Assembly: GCF_001442535.1 (NCBI RefSeq)
Contig: NZ_CP013141.1
Coordinates: 939,907-1,003,906 of the forward strand
DNA from: Lysobacter antibioticus
GTDB lineage: Bacteria > Pseudomonadota > Gammaproteobacteria > Xanthomonadales > Xanthomonadaceae
Direction of reading: 5' to 3'
Length of the DNA: 64,000 bases
Part shown: piece by piece, positions 32,550 through 41,349 of the stretch
How the letters are laid out: every line of letters starts with the position of its first letter
How positions within the stretch are numbered: position 1 is the first letter of the stretch
Made by a program: the position numbers and the translations under genes
Notes under the pieces: model-generated
The model's input: the letters and a program-made list of their open reading frames with translations, nothing else
What the model was told of the DNA's origin: nothing
The model's database searches: none

Positions 32550-34994
32550 TCAGAAGCGGTGCCACAGACGCACGTAATACGCCGCGCCGTTGAGACCGAA
32601 CTGGACGCTGTCGAAGATATGGCCGTTGTCGGTTTCGTCGGCGTTCTGGCGAGTCGGCTTGACGTTGAAGATGTTGGCGCCGCCCACCGTCAGCTTCGTA
32701 TTGTCGGAGAACGAATAGGTCGCGCTGAGGTCGGCCGAGGTCTTGGCCTTGTAGCGCGCATTCGGCACGCCGCCGGCGGTACCCGAGAACGTGCCCAGGG
32801 TCTGCGGGCCGAAGTGGATCACCTTGACGTTGCCGGCCCAGGGGCCGCGCGACAGGTCGAAGCCGAGCACCGCCTTCGACTTCGGCGCGCCCTGCTCGAT
32901 GAACAAGCGCTCGCGCTCCGACAACAGCACGTCTTCGCGGCCCACCAGCGCCGGCGGCGCGTGGATGGCGTTGACCTTGGTGCGGTTGAGGTTGAGGGCG
33001 AAGAAGGTGCCGAGCTTGACGTCTTCGCCGAGCTGGCGCTCGTTGTTGAAGGTGAAGTCCAGGCCTTCGGTGCGGGTGTCGACCGAATTGACGAAGAACT
33101 GCGCCTGGCCGACGCCGAGGTCGTCGAGGATGCCGCCGATGGTCGGGTCGGTGGTGTCGAAGCGGCCGCTCAGCACGATGCGGTCGTCGATGTCGATGCG
33201 GTAGGCATCGAGGGTCAGCGAGGTGTCGGCGGTCGGCGACCAGGTCAGGCCGAGGGTGTAGTTGCGCGACTCTTCCTTGGTCAGCAGCGGCAGGCCGGCG
33301 GCGTTGGCGATGGTGCCGCCGTTGGGCGCGATCACCACGTCGACCGGCTCGCCGTTGACGAAGTCGGTGATGGTCGAAGAGAAGAACTTCTGCTGCAGCG
33401 ACGGCGCGCGGAAACCGGTGCTGGCCGAGGCGCGCAGCATCAAGGTGTCGGTGGCGCGGAAGCCGGCGGCGAGCTTGCCGGTGGTGGTCTTGCCGAAGTC
33501 GCTGTAGTCCTCGTAACGCACCGCCACGCCGGCGGTGAAGCGGTCGGTGAAGTCGGCTTCGAGGTCGACGTAGGCGGCCCAGTTGTCGCGCTTGTGGGCG
33601 CCGGCGTCGGCCGGCTGGAAGCCCGGGAAGCCCTGGCTGCCGGCGTTGCCGCCCTCGCCCACGCCGTCGGCGTCGATGTATGACCCTGGCTCGCCGGCGA
33701 AGATCTTGTAACGCTCGTCGCGACGCTCCAGGCCGAAGGCAACGTTGAGGCCGTTGAAGACCTGGTCGTAGAAACGGCTGACGTCGAAATTGACCGTCTT
33801 CTGCTGGAACGAGAAGCCGCCGGCGTCGAAGCTGTCGGCGCTGACGCCGCGGCCGCCGTTGAGCAGGTCGAGGTTGGCGATCGAAGCGTTGAGGGTGTTG
33901 TTGATGTCGTAGCGCAGCTCGTTGAAGCCGTAGGTGTAGGACAGGTCGGCGTTCCACTCGCCCATGCTCCAGCGCAGGCCGAGGATGCCGTAGCGGTCCT
34001 TGAGCTCGCCGTCGATGAAGGGCACGAAACCGTCCGGGTACATCGCCGCGGAATTGCGCGAGGGGATGTCTTCCGAACCCAGGCCGTCGCGCGCGAACGC
34101 CGCTGAGGAGGCATCGCGGTTCTGCACGCCGCCGGTGAAGTACAGGGTCAGGTTTTCGCCGAGGGGCTTCTCGCCGTTGACGAAAATGGTCTCGTTGCGG
34201 ATCTTCGAGTCGCCGATGATGCGCGGGCTGCCGGCCGGCTCGGAGCGGTCGGAGCGGCCGCGGTCCTGGTATTCGCCGGTGATGCCGATGGTGCCGTCGC
34301 TGCCCAGGCCGAAACCGCAGTACGCGGTCGCCAGCCAGTTCTCGCCGTCGCCCTTGGAATACTGGCCGTAGCCGGCGACCGCTTCGCAGCCCTTGCGCTT
34401 CTTCAGCGAGATGTTCATGACGCCGGCGATGGCGTCCGAGCCGTACTGGGCGGCGGCGCCGTCGCGCAGGATCTCGACGCTGTCGATGGCCATCAAAGGG
34501 ATGGTGTTGAGGTCAGTGCCCGTGTTGCCGCGGTTGCGCGCGCCGAACAGGTTGAGCAAGGCGGTGGTGTGGTGGCGCTTGCCGTTGACCAGGACCAGGG
34601 TCTGGTCCGAACCCAGGCCGCGCAGCGCCGCCGAGTCGACCAGGTCGGCGCCGTCGGCGCCGCTCTGGCGGGTCGAGTTGAACGAGGGCGCGGCGTATTG
34701 CAGCGACTGGGCGAGGTCGAACTGGGCGCCTTCCTCGGTGTTCTTGGCCATGGGCAGCACGTCGACCGGCGAGATCGAGGTGGTGTCGGAGGAGCGCTGG
34801 CTGCGGCGCGAACCGAGCACCGACACCGTCTCCAGGGTCCGGGCTTCGCTCTCCTGGGCCGGTGCGGCCTCGGTCTCCTGGGCGGCGGCGCTGCCGGCGA
34901 AGAGGCCGCCGGCGACCCACAGCGCGCAATGGACGGCGCTGAACAGGCGGGCACGGCAGAGGGGACGGAGAGGACGGCGGCTGGCTTGCGTCAT
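32550..34994 (-). CDS. TonB-dependent outer-membrane receptor
   Basis: An 814-residue TonB-powered transporter. The signal peptide ends near residue 38 (AGSAAAQ). An acidic linker with a TonB-box-like TLETVSVLGSRR follows, then the plug (DLAQSLQYAAPSFNSTRQSG, ALRGLGSDQTLVLVNGKRHH, IDSVEILRDGAAAQYGSDAI and GVMNISLKK). The barrel ends in YYVRLWHRF, with terminal Phe for BAM recognition. An insertion KRKGCEAVAGYG...ATAYCGFG places two cysteines in the first barrel region, possibly a disulfide. It differs from the receptor at 13216 in sequence. The substrate is unknown. The TfoX-like gene follows on the same strand. Confidence 0.93.
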   Translation of the reverse strand: MTQASRRPLRPLCRARLFSAVHCALWVAGGLFAGSAAAQETEAAPAQESEARTLETVSVLGSRRSQRSSDTTSISPVDVLPMAKNTEEGAQFDLAQSLQYAAPSFNSTRQSGADGADLVDSAALRGLGSDQTLVLVNGKRHHTTALLNLFGARNRGNTGTDLNTIPLMAIDSVEILRDGAAAQYGSDAIAGVMNISLKKRKGCEAVAGYGQYSKGDGENWLATAYCGFGLGSDGTIGITGEYQDRGRSDRSEPAGSPRIIGDSKIRNETIFVNGEKPLGENLTLYFTGGVQNRDASSAAFARDGLGSEDIPSRNSAAMYPDGFVPFIDGELKDRYGILGLRWSMGEWNADLSYTYGFNELRYDINNTLNASIANLDLLNGGRGVSADSFDAGGFSFQQKTVNFDVSRFYDQVFNGLNVAFGLERRDERYKIFAGEPGSYIDADGVGEGGNAGSQGFPGFQPADAGAHKRDNWAAYVDLEADFTDRFTAGVAVRYEDYSDFGKTTTGKLAAGFRATDTLMLRASASTGFRAPSLQQKFFSSTITDFVNGEPVDVVIAPNGGTIANAAGLPLLTKEESRNYTLGLTWSPTADTSLTLDAYRIDIDDRIVLSGRFDTTDPTIGGILDDLGVGQAQFFVNSVDTRTEGLDFTFNNERQLGEDVKLGTFFALNLNRTKVNAIHAPPALVGREDVLLSERERLFIEQGAPKSKAVLGFDLSRGPWAGNVKVIHFGPQTLGTFSGTAGGVPNARYKAKTSADLSATYSFSDNTKLTVGGANIFNVKPTRQNADETDNGHIFDSVQFGLNGAAYYVRLWHRF

Positions 34995-35452
34995 AGCGAG
35001 GATCCTTGGCGGGGCGGGCTGGGCATCCCCTTAGCCTAAAGCCAAGACGCCAGTTCGTGCACAGTCCGCGACTCTGAAATGCAAACAAACGGTGCTCGGG
35101 GCCGCGCAATCGATGGCGCGGCACAGGTGCCTGGAGACGGGGCGAGGGGCCGGGGCGTCGGCCGATCGAGGTTGAAAAGGCGGCCGGGCCGGATCGGGAC
35201 GGTGCCGCGATCGGACGGATTCGTGGTCGCGGCTCGCGCCGCTCCTACCCCTTGGTTGCGCCGCTCTTGGGTAGGAGCGGCGCAAGCCGCGACCGCGAAA
35301 CTTCGACCGGCGACGATGCCCCGTCGGGCCGTGGATCGGCCGATTCGCAGGTTTGCTTGTCGGCGACGTCGGCTTGTGAATCGACGCGGTCGCGGCTCGC
35401 GCCGCTCCTACCCCTTGGTTGCGCCGCTCCTACCCTTGGCTGCGTGCCGCGC
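34995..35452. other. Intergenic interval between two minus-strand genes
   Basis: This 458-bp interval holds the receptor promoter region and two family A repeat elements (35225-35294 and 35388-35411). No gene is evident. The M1 peptidase gene ends at 35453. Confidence 0.6.
35225..35411. repeat. Family A palindromic repeats, one pair plus one solo arm
   Basis: The arms at 35225-35248 and 35271-35294 form an inverted pair. A third copy of the left arm lies at 35388-35411, followed by a truncated second copy of ccccttggttgcgccgctcctac. The cluster is a smaller version of the array at 31472-32081. Confidence 0.85.
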
Positions 35453-36871
35453 TCACTTCGCCCCGGCGGCCGGCTTCGCCACGACCTCAGCCGATTCCAC
35501 CCAGCGCGCGAAGAACTCGCCCAGGTCGCGGCCGCTCGCGCGCTCCATGGCACGGCGGAAATCCGCGGTGACCACCGAATGCCCGTAGTGCGCACGGGTG
35601 TAGGCGCGAACGCCGCCCCAGAATGCGCGCTCGCCGAGTTCCTCGCGCAACAGGTGCAGGACGTAGGCGCCCTTCTGGTACACCACGGCGCGATCGTCGG
35701 CGCTCGGCTTGCTCCAGTGCTCGTAGATCAGCGCGTGGTCCTTGCCGGTCTCGCGCAGCTTGTCCAGGCGCCGCTTCCAGCCATCGACCTGTTTGCGATA
35801 GGCCTCGTCGCCGAACCGATGCTGCAGATAGGCCGCGGCCATGAAATTGGCGAAGCCCTCGTTGAGCCAGAAATGGCCCCAGTCGCGGCAGGTGACGTAA
35901 TTGCCCCACCACTGGTGCGCGGCTTCGTGCGCGATCAAGGCCTGCGCGCTCGGGTCGTCGAGCACTTCGCGGCCGTAGGCTTCCGACATCAGCGACAAGC
36001 CGGCGAGTTCCTGGCCGATGGTCTTGGCGACCAGCACCTGGCTATAGGTGCCGTTGTAACGGATGCCGGCGCGGCGGCCGAAGAAACGCATCATGTCGGG
36101 CGTGTCTGCGAACACCCGGCGCAACTGCGGCGCCTGCAGGTCGCTCGACAGATAACGCAGCACGGCGTTCTCGCTGGTGCCGCCGGCTTCGTTGTAGCGG
36201 CCGGCGGCGAAGCCGTAGACATAGCTCGGCATGGCCGCGTCCTGGCGCCAGCGATAGGCCTCGCGGCGGCCGCCGAGCGCCGACTTCGACATCAACCGGC
36301 CGTTGCCGACCGCCTTGAGCCCCTCAGGCAAGGTGACGGTGAGATCGAGCGTGGCCCGTTCCTGCGGTGCGTCGATGCAGACCAGCCACTGGCTGGTCGA
36401 GAACACGGTGTACAGCTCGTTGCGCTCGGGATGGAATTCCAGGCCGAAACGCGGCGCGCCGCGATAAACGATTTCGATCTCATGGCGCGAACCGGCCGCG
36501 GCCGGCGCCGCCAGGCGCACGCTCACGCGCTTGTCGAGCTTGTCGAAACTCAGCGGCTTCTTGTCTTCGCTGACCGCGACGATGTCGAGCTCGCCGGCGT
36601 CGAAATCGAAACGTTGCGCGCCCTGGGTGCGGACGATGAAGCGGATCGCGACATGGCCGCGCAAGCTCTTGGCCGCCAGATCCGGCTCGATGCGCGCGGT
36701 GTAGTGCAGCACGTCGATGTCGGCGCCGGCGCGCGCGACTTCGCCGGGGGCCTTGCTCGCAGCGGCGAGAGCGGCGAAGGCGGTACAGACGAGGACGCCG
36801 GCCGCGATCGTGCGCCGCAACAAGCGGCTGCGCGCACGGGATTGGCCGACCTGGTTTACTGCATCGCGCAT
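35453..36871 (-). CDS. M1 family metallopeptidase, exported
   Basis: A 472-residue zinc aminopeptidase-like protein. The motif HEAAH is at residues 315-319 and the third ligand Glu338 is in LNEGFANF, exactly the HExxH-x18-E spacing of family M1. A proton-donor-type Tyr lies at about 398 (VVYQKGAYVLH). The usual GAMEN exopeptidase motif is replaced by GQELAGLSLMS, so the specificity may be altered. The N-terminus has a basic stretch and a hydrophobic helix (RRTIAAGVLVCTAFAALAAA), a signal peptide or anchor. I chose ATG 36871 (GGAG six bases upstream). ATG 36883 is an equal alternative. It lacks the C-terminal helical domain IV of full-length M1 enzymes. Divergent from the glucanase. Confidence 0.87.
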   Translation of the reverse strand: MRDAVNQVGQSRARSRLLRRTIAAGVLVCTAFAALAAASKAPGEVARAGADIDVLHYTARIEPDLAAKSLRGHVAIRFIVRTQGAQRFDFDAGELDIVAVSEDKKPLSFDKLDKRVSVRLAAPAAAGSRHEIEIVYRGAPRFGLEFHPERNELYTVFSTSQWLVCIDAPQERATLDLTVTLPEGLKAVGNGRLMSKSALGGRREAYRWRQDAAMPSYVYGFAAGRYNEAGGTSENAVLRYLSSDLQAPQLRRVFADTPDMMRFFGRRAGIRYNGTYSQVLVAKTIGQELAGLSLMSEAYGREVLDDPSAQALIAHEAAHQWWGNYVTCRDWGHFWLNEGFANFMAAAYLQHRFGDEAYRKQVDGWKRRLDKLRETGKDHALIYEHWSKPSADDRAVVYQKGAYVLHLLREELGERAFWGGVRAYTRAHYGHSVVTADFRRAMERASGRDLGEFFARWVESAEVVAKPAAGAK

Positions 36872-37043
36872 CGCTTGCTCCATCCCTTCCCCTGCCGATC
36901 GCGGTCCTGCGATTCGTGTCCGCTCGGGCCGACCCAAAGGATCGGGCGTCGATCATCGCCGATGCGGACGCTGCGCTGAACCCATCGGCCGTTCATGGTT
37001 TGTCTGCGGTTAGGGATAGCGTTGGATTTGCGCCCCCGATCAC

Positions 37044-37057
37044 TGACAGCGCTGTCA
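37044..37057. promoter_or_regulatory. Perfect 14-bp palindrome upstream of the glucanase
   Basis: TGACAGCGCTGTCA lies 163 bp upstream of the glucanase start and 173 bp upstream of the M1 peptidase start, within their shared 348-bp divergent region. It could bind a dimeric regulator. It does not match the CRP/Clp consensus TGTGA-N6-TCACA. Confidence 0.45.
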
Positions 37058-37219
37058 TTCGCGGCCAAGGTGCGTACCGTGAGCGCAGGCGCGCGGGCGA
37101 TCGCGTCGCGGGCGGTCACGCCCACCCACGCCAAGCCCGCGCTTTCCCGCGGCATTGCGCCGCCTGGGCCCGCCTGGGCACGGGACGCCGAAGGCTTGCC
37201 CCTGTCAGGAGCCCTCCAG

Positions 37220-38419
37220 ATGGTCACTCGCCGTACTTTCCTCAGCGCCTCCGCCGCCGCGATGGCGGCCGGCGTCGTCGCGCCCTTCGCCTCTCGCGAG
37301 GCCGCCGCGGCCGCACCGCAGCGCTTCACCCTCAACCTAGTCAATGCCTCGGGGCAGAACACCGCCTATGCCTATGTGGTCGGTCTGTCGGGCGGGCGCC
37401 CCTTGTTCGTGCGCGCCGACGGCGGCAGCTATTACCCGCCCTCGCCCTCGTCGCCGGTGACGCCGCTGGGCCAGGATTGCGCGATCGCGCTCGGCGGCCA
37501 CGGCTCGTCGACGCGGGTTTCGGTGCCGCGCATGTACGGCGCGCGCATCTACGTGGTCACCGGCAGCAAACTCAATTTCTTCGTCAATCCGGGACCGGCC
37601 ATCGTCCACCCCAGCTTCCTCAACACCAGCGATCCGAACTTCAACAAGAACTGGACCTTCGCCGAATTCACCTTCAACGAGTACGAGCTGTTCTCCAACA
37701 TCAGCTACGTCGATTTCGTCGCCGCGCCCCTGGGGCTGTCGCTGCGCTCGCTGTCGGGCCGGGTCGAAACCATCCCCGGCCTGCCCGCCGGTTCGCTCGA
37801 CCCGATCTGCTACGCGCTGCAACAACAGGCCAGCCGCGAGGGCTCGGCCTGGGACTCGCTGATCCAGCGCGGCAGCAACGGCCTCAATCTGCGTGCGATG
37901 AGCGCGCACTACCAGGCCGGCCGCTTCCAGAACTATCTGAGCGGCTATATCAACGCGGTCTGGAGCAAGTACGCCTCGACCACCCTGACCGTCGATACCC
38001 AGTCCGGCTTCGGCCGCCTGACCGCGCGCGTCGGCGGCGACGGCCTGCTGCGTTTCAACAACGGCGAAACCTTCGCCCGGCCCAGCACCGCCGACGTGCT
38101 GAGCTGCGACAGCGGTCCCTTCAGCCTCGCCGGCGCCAGCGAGGTGCGCAAGGCGATCATTCCGCGCCTGGCTGCGGCCTTGAACCGCACCACCCTGCTC
38201 GACAACGCCGACCAGCCCAACGGCGAAGTCGCCAGCCGCTTCTACCGCAACACCCAGACCAACCACTATGCGCGGCTGGTCCACGAGCGCCTGCCGGACA
38301 ATCGCGGCTACGCCTTCCCCTACGACGACGTCTCGCCGAGCGGCGGCCAGGACTTCAGCGGGGCAGCGCGTTCGGGCGACCCGGACACCTTGACGGTGAC
38401 CCTGCGCGCCCTGCGCTGA
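37220..38419 (+). CDS. GH64 endo-beta-1,3-glucanase, Tat-exported
   Basis: A 399-residue secreted enzyme that cleaves beta-1,3-glucan in fungal and oomycete walls. The start at 37220 has AGGAG eight bases upstream, and the protein opens with a twin-arginine signal VTRRTFLSASAAAM cleaved near residue 31. The GH64 core starts at about residue 35 (FTLNLVNASGQNTAYAYVVG). The predicted catalytic pair is Glu149 (FAEFTF) and Asp165 (SYVDFV), 16 residues apart as in the Streptomyces laminaripentaose-producing enzyme. No carbohydrate-binding module follows, and the protein ends soon after the catalytic domain. Lysobacter species use several such glucanases in antifungal lysis. It is transcribed alone, divergent from the M1 peptidase. 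Confidence 0.94.
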   Translation: MVTRRTFLSASAAAMAAGVVAPFASREAAAAAPQRFTLNLVNASGQNTAYAYVVGLSGGRPLFVRADGGSYYPPSPSSPVTPLGQDCAIALGGHGSSTRVSVPRMYGARIYVVTGSKLNFFVNPGPAIVHPSFLNTSDPNFNKNWTFAEFTFNEYELFSNISYVDFVAAPLGLSLRSLSGRVETIPGLPAGSLDPICYALQQQASREGSAWDSLIQRGSNGLNLRAMSAHYQAGRFQNYLSGYINAVWSKYASTTLTVDTQSGFGRLTARVGGDGLLRFNNGETFARPSTADVLSCDSGPFSLAGASEVRKAIIPRLAAALNRTTLLDNADQPNGEVASRFYRNTQTNHYARLVHERLPDNRGYAFPYDDVSPSGGQDFSGAARSGDPDTLTVTLRALR

Positions 38420-38579
38420 CCAAGCTGCCGCGACGATTAGCGCCTTCGCCGTGGCGGACCGGCCGGTCGTGCGCTCGCAACGCACGGCCGGCTGCCCTGC
38501 CGCAGCGCAGCAAGCCCTGTCCGGGCCTGGCCTATGATGCGGGCGACCCGCCATCGCGGCGGCCCGCATCGGAGACGCC

Positions 38580-38975
38580 ATGAACGCCGACAAGCAGCAG
38601 GACCTGGGCAAGCTGATTCTTCGCCTCGCGCTAGGCGTGCTGATCCTTTTGCACGGCATCGCCAAGCTGCGCAGCGGCACTGCCGGCATCGTCGGCCTGG
38701 TCGAATCGCAGGGCTTGCCGGGTTTCCTCGGCTACGGCGTGCTGATCGGCGAAGTGCTTGCGCCGGTGTTGGTGATCGTCGGCTATCACGCGCGCATCGG
38801 CGCGGCCCTGATCGCCGCCAATATGTTGGTCGCGCTGGGCCTGGTGCATTTGGGCCAGATCGGCCAGCTCAACGAGCAAGGCGGTTGGGCGCTGGAACTG
38901 CAGGCGATGTTCCTGGCCAGCGCGGTCGCGCTGGCCTTGTTCGGCCCGGGCAAGTACAGCCTCAACGGCAAGTAG
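38580..38975 (+). CDS. DoxX family membrane protein
   Basis: A 131-residue protein with four TM helices. The start KLILRLALGVLILLHGIAKL, with GFLGYGVLIGEVLAPVLVIV in helix 2 and AANMLVALGLVHLGQIGQ in helix 3, is typical of DoxX/DUF417-type proteins. These are linked to quinone or thiol redox processes in the membrane, but the function of most is unknown. ATG 38580 follows ggagacgcc. It lies 160 bp after the glucanase gene on the same strand, so linkage is possible but not evident. Confidence 0.87.
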   Translation: MNADKQQDLGKLILRLALGVLILLHGIAKLRSGTAGIVGLVESQGLPGFLGYGVLIGEVLAPVLVIVGYHARIGAALIAANMLVALGLVHLGQIGQLNEQGGWALELQAMFLASAVALALFGPGKYSLNGK

Positions 38976-39085
38976 GGACGCAACGGTAAAGAGCCGGCGC
39001 GGCATCGCCGACGCCAGCCGCCGCAGCGGCTGGCGCCTCACACGGCGGGTCGGATCATCGCGACCCGCTCATAACGATCAGGCAT

Positions 39086-40504
39086 TCAAATCCGGTTGAC
39101 CCTGAATTTGCGGCCCTTGATCTTGCCCTCGCGCAAGCGCGCGAGCGCGGCGCCGGCCTGCGCGCGCGCCACCGCCACGTACGAGCGCGTCGCGTAAACG
39201 TTGATCTTGCCGATCGCATCGGCCTTGAGCCCGGCGTCGCCGGTCAGGGCGCCGAGGATGTCGCCGGGCCGCAGCTTGTCGGTCTTGCCGGCGTCGATGC
39301 GCAAGGTTTCCATCGGAGCGACCGGTGCGTTCTTGGCCTTGCCGGCCAGCGGCACGGCGCGGCGCCAGGCCAGCGGCGCGCCCTGGCGTTCCTGGATCTG
39401 CTCGGCACGGCCGGTCTCGCGCGGCCCGCACAGGCTCAGGGCGATGCCGCCGCGTCCGGCGCGGCCGGTGCGGCCGATGCGGTGCACGTACACGTCCGGG
39501 TCGGTCGGCAGGTCGTAGTTCACCACCGCGGCGAGTTCCTCGACGTCGAGGCCGCGCGCGGCCACGTCGCTGGCGACCAGCACGTTGCAGCTGCGGTTGG
39601 CGAAACGCACCAGCACCTCGTCGCGGTCGCGCTGTTCCATCTCGCCGTGCAGGGCCAACGCGGTGAAACCGTAATGGCTCAGCGAGCCCACGACTTCCTC
39701 GGTGTCCTTGCGCATATTGCAGAACACCACGCAGGAATCGGGGCGGTACTCGAGCAGCAGCGTAGCCAGCAGCGGGGTCTTCTTGGCCGCCTCGACTTCG
39801 TAGAAATACTGTTCGATCTGCAGCGCCGAGGCCTCGCCCTCGACCGTGACCTCGGCCGGCTCGCGCATCGCGCCGCGGGCGAGGTCGCGGATCGCCTCGG
39901 GGAAGGTCGCCGAGAACAACAGGCTCTGGCGCGTCTTCGGGGTCTTGGCGACGATCTCGCGCATCGGCTCCTCGAAGCCCATGTCGAGCATGCGGTCGGC
40001 TTCGTCGAACACCAGGGTGCGCACGCCGTCGAGCTTCAGCGCCTTCTTGCGCAGCAGTTCCTGCAGACGGCCGGGCGTGCCGACCACGACGTGCGGCGCA
40101 TGTTCGAGCGAGGCCAGTTGCGGCCCGAGCGCCATGCCGCCGCACAGCACCGACACTTTCAGGTTCGGGATCGCGAAGGCGAGCTTGCGCAGTTGCTGGC
40201 CGACCTGGTCGGCGAGTTCGCGGGTCGGGCACAGCACCAGCGCCTGGGTCTTGATCGCGCTCGGGTCGAGCCGGTGCAGCAGGCCCAGGCCGAACGCGGC
40301 GGTCTTGCCGCTGCCGGTCGGCGCCTGCGCGATCAGGTCGCGGCCGTCGAGAATCGCCGGCAGTGCGCGCGCCTGGATCGGCGTCATCGCGGTGTAGCCC
40401 AGCGCGGCCACGCCCTGCAACAGGGCCGGTGCGAGCGGGAGGGTGTCGAAGGCCAAGGAGGCGGCAGCGGCCGGGGCCGCGGTGGGCGAGATGGAATCGT
40501 TCAT
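39086..40504 (-). CDS. dbpA: DEAD-box ATP-dependent RNA helicase DbpA
   Basis: A 472-residue cytosolic helicase acting in 50S ribosomal subunit assembly. Motifs in order: Q motif TAMTPIQARALPAI, motif I APTGSGKT, Ia PTRELADQV, Ib TPGRLQELL, II DEAD (VFDEADRMLDMG), III SATFPEA, IV VVFCNMRK, V VASDVAARGLD and VI HRIGRTGRAG. The C-terminal 70 residues (KTDKLRPGDILGALTGDAGL, then NVYATRSYVAVARAQA) form the DbpA RNA-binding domain that recognises 23S rRNA helix 92. The C-terminus is what separates DbpA from other DEAD-box paralogues. It is monocistronic, divergent from the membrane protein at 40679. Confidence 0.95.
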   Translation of the reverse strand: MNDSISPTAAPAAAASLAFDTLPLAPALLQGVAALGYTAMTPIQARALPAILDGRDLIAQAPTGSGKTAAFGLGLLHRLDPSAIKTQALVLCPTRELADQVGQQLRKLAFAIPNLKVSVLCGGMALGPQLASLEHAPHVVVGTPGRLQELLRKKALKLDGVRTLVFDEADRMLDMGFEEPMREIVAKTPKTRQSLLFSATFPEAIRDLARGAMREPAEVTVEGEASALQIEQYFYEVEAAKKTPLLATLLLEYRPDSCVVFCNMRKDTEEVVGSLSHYGFTALALHGEMEQRDRDEVLVRFANRSCNVLVASDVAARGLDVEELAAVVNYDLPTDPDVYVHRIGRTGRAGRGGIALSLCGPRETGRAEQIQERQGAPLAWRRAVPLAGKAKNAPVAPMETLRIDAGKTDKLRPGDILGALTGDAGLKADAIGKINVYATRSYVAVARAQAGAALARLREGKIKGRKFRVNRI

Positions 40505-40678
40505 GCGCCATGATCGCAGCTTCGGGCCGAGCTTGGGCTCGGCCGCACGGTTTGCCGCCGTCGCCGCACCGGATCGGGGCGGTCCGGCCTATGCTGCTGC
40601 GGTCGCCGGCGGCGCCAGACTGCCGGCCCGAGCGCCCTTACCCGGGCACGCCGACCCGAGCCTGAGCGGAGACCCGTC

Positions 40679-41248
40679 ATGGAGCAGTTCCTGCATATCC
40701 GCGTCCTGCTCGGCATCGTGCTGGGCCTGGCCATCACCACCCTGCTCAAGGGCCTGGCGCGCTTCGTCCAGCACCCCGGCCGCGACCGCGTCTATGGCGT
40801 CCATATCGCCTGGGCGATCTCGATGTTCACCCTGCTCGCGCATTTCTGGTGGTGGGAATTCCGCCTGGTCCACCACGTGCAGTGGAGCTTCGTCGCCTAC
40901 GCCTTCCTGATCCTGTACGTGGTGGTGCTGTACCTGTTGTGCACCCTGCTGTTTCCCGACGACATCGGCGACTACGGCAGTTGGCGGGAGTACTTCCAGT
41001 CGCGGCGCAAATGGTTCTTCGGGATCATGGCGGTGTCCTACCTGATCGATTTCGGCGACACCCTGATCAAGGGCCGCGCCTATTTCGACAGCTTCGGCAT
41101 CGAATACCCGCTGCGCAATCTGAGCTACGTGCTGCTGTGCCTGATCGCCATCCGCACCCGCTCGGAAACCTTCCATCGCGTCTTCGTCGCCGCCAGCCTG
41201 ATCTACCAGGTGTCGTGGATCTATCGCCTGTTCGACTTCGTCCAATAA
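40679..41248 (+). CDS. Conserved multi-pass membrane protein, function unknown
   Basis: A 189-residue protein with about five TM helices: LLGIVLGLAITTLLKG, HIAWAISMFTLLAHFWWWEF, FVAYAFLILYVVVLYLLCTL, FFGIMAVSYLIDFGDTLI, and NLSYVLLCLIAIRT. Between helices 3 and 4 lies a hydrophilic loop PDDIGDYGSWREYFQSRR. The start ATG 40679 is well placed (gacccgtcATG). No domain name is evident to me. It sits 101 bp upstream of the Gre-like gene in the same direction. Confidence 0.72.
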   Translation: MEQFLHIRVLLGIVLGLAITTLLKGLARFVQHPGRDRVYGVHIAWAISMFTLLAHFWWWEFRLVHHVQWSFVAYAFLILYVVVLYLLCTLLFPDDIGDYGSWREYFQSRRKWFFGIMAVSYLIDFGDTLIKGRAYFDSFGIEYPLRNLSYVLLCLIAIRTRSETFHRVFVAASLIYQVSWIYRLFDFVQ

Positions 41249-41349
41249 GCGCGAGTGCCGCGCCATACGGCGCAGCCGCTGCTCGCGCTCACCCGGCGGC
41301 AACGCATCGCCGCCTAGGCTGGCCGCATGATTCCGCCTTGCACGCCTCC

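Noticed and set aside
37020..37110. Clp/CRP site upstream of the GH64 glucanase
   Set aside because: The palindrome TGACAGCGCTGTCA does not fit TGTGA-N6-TCACA and no other match was seen.
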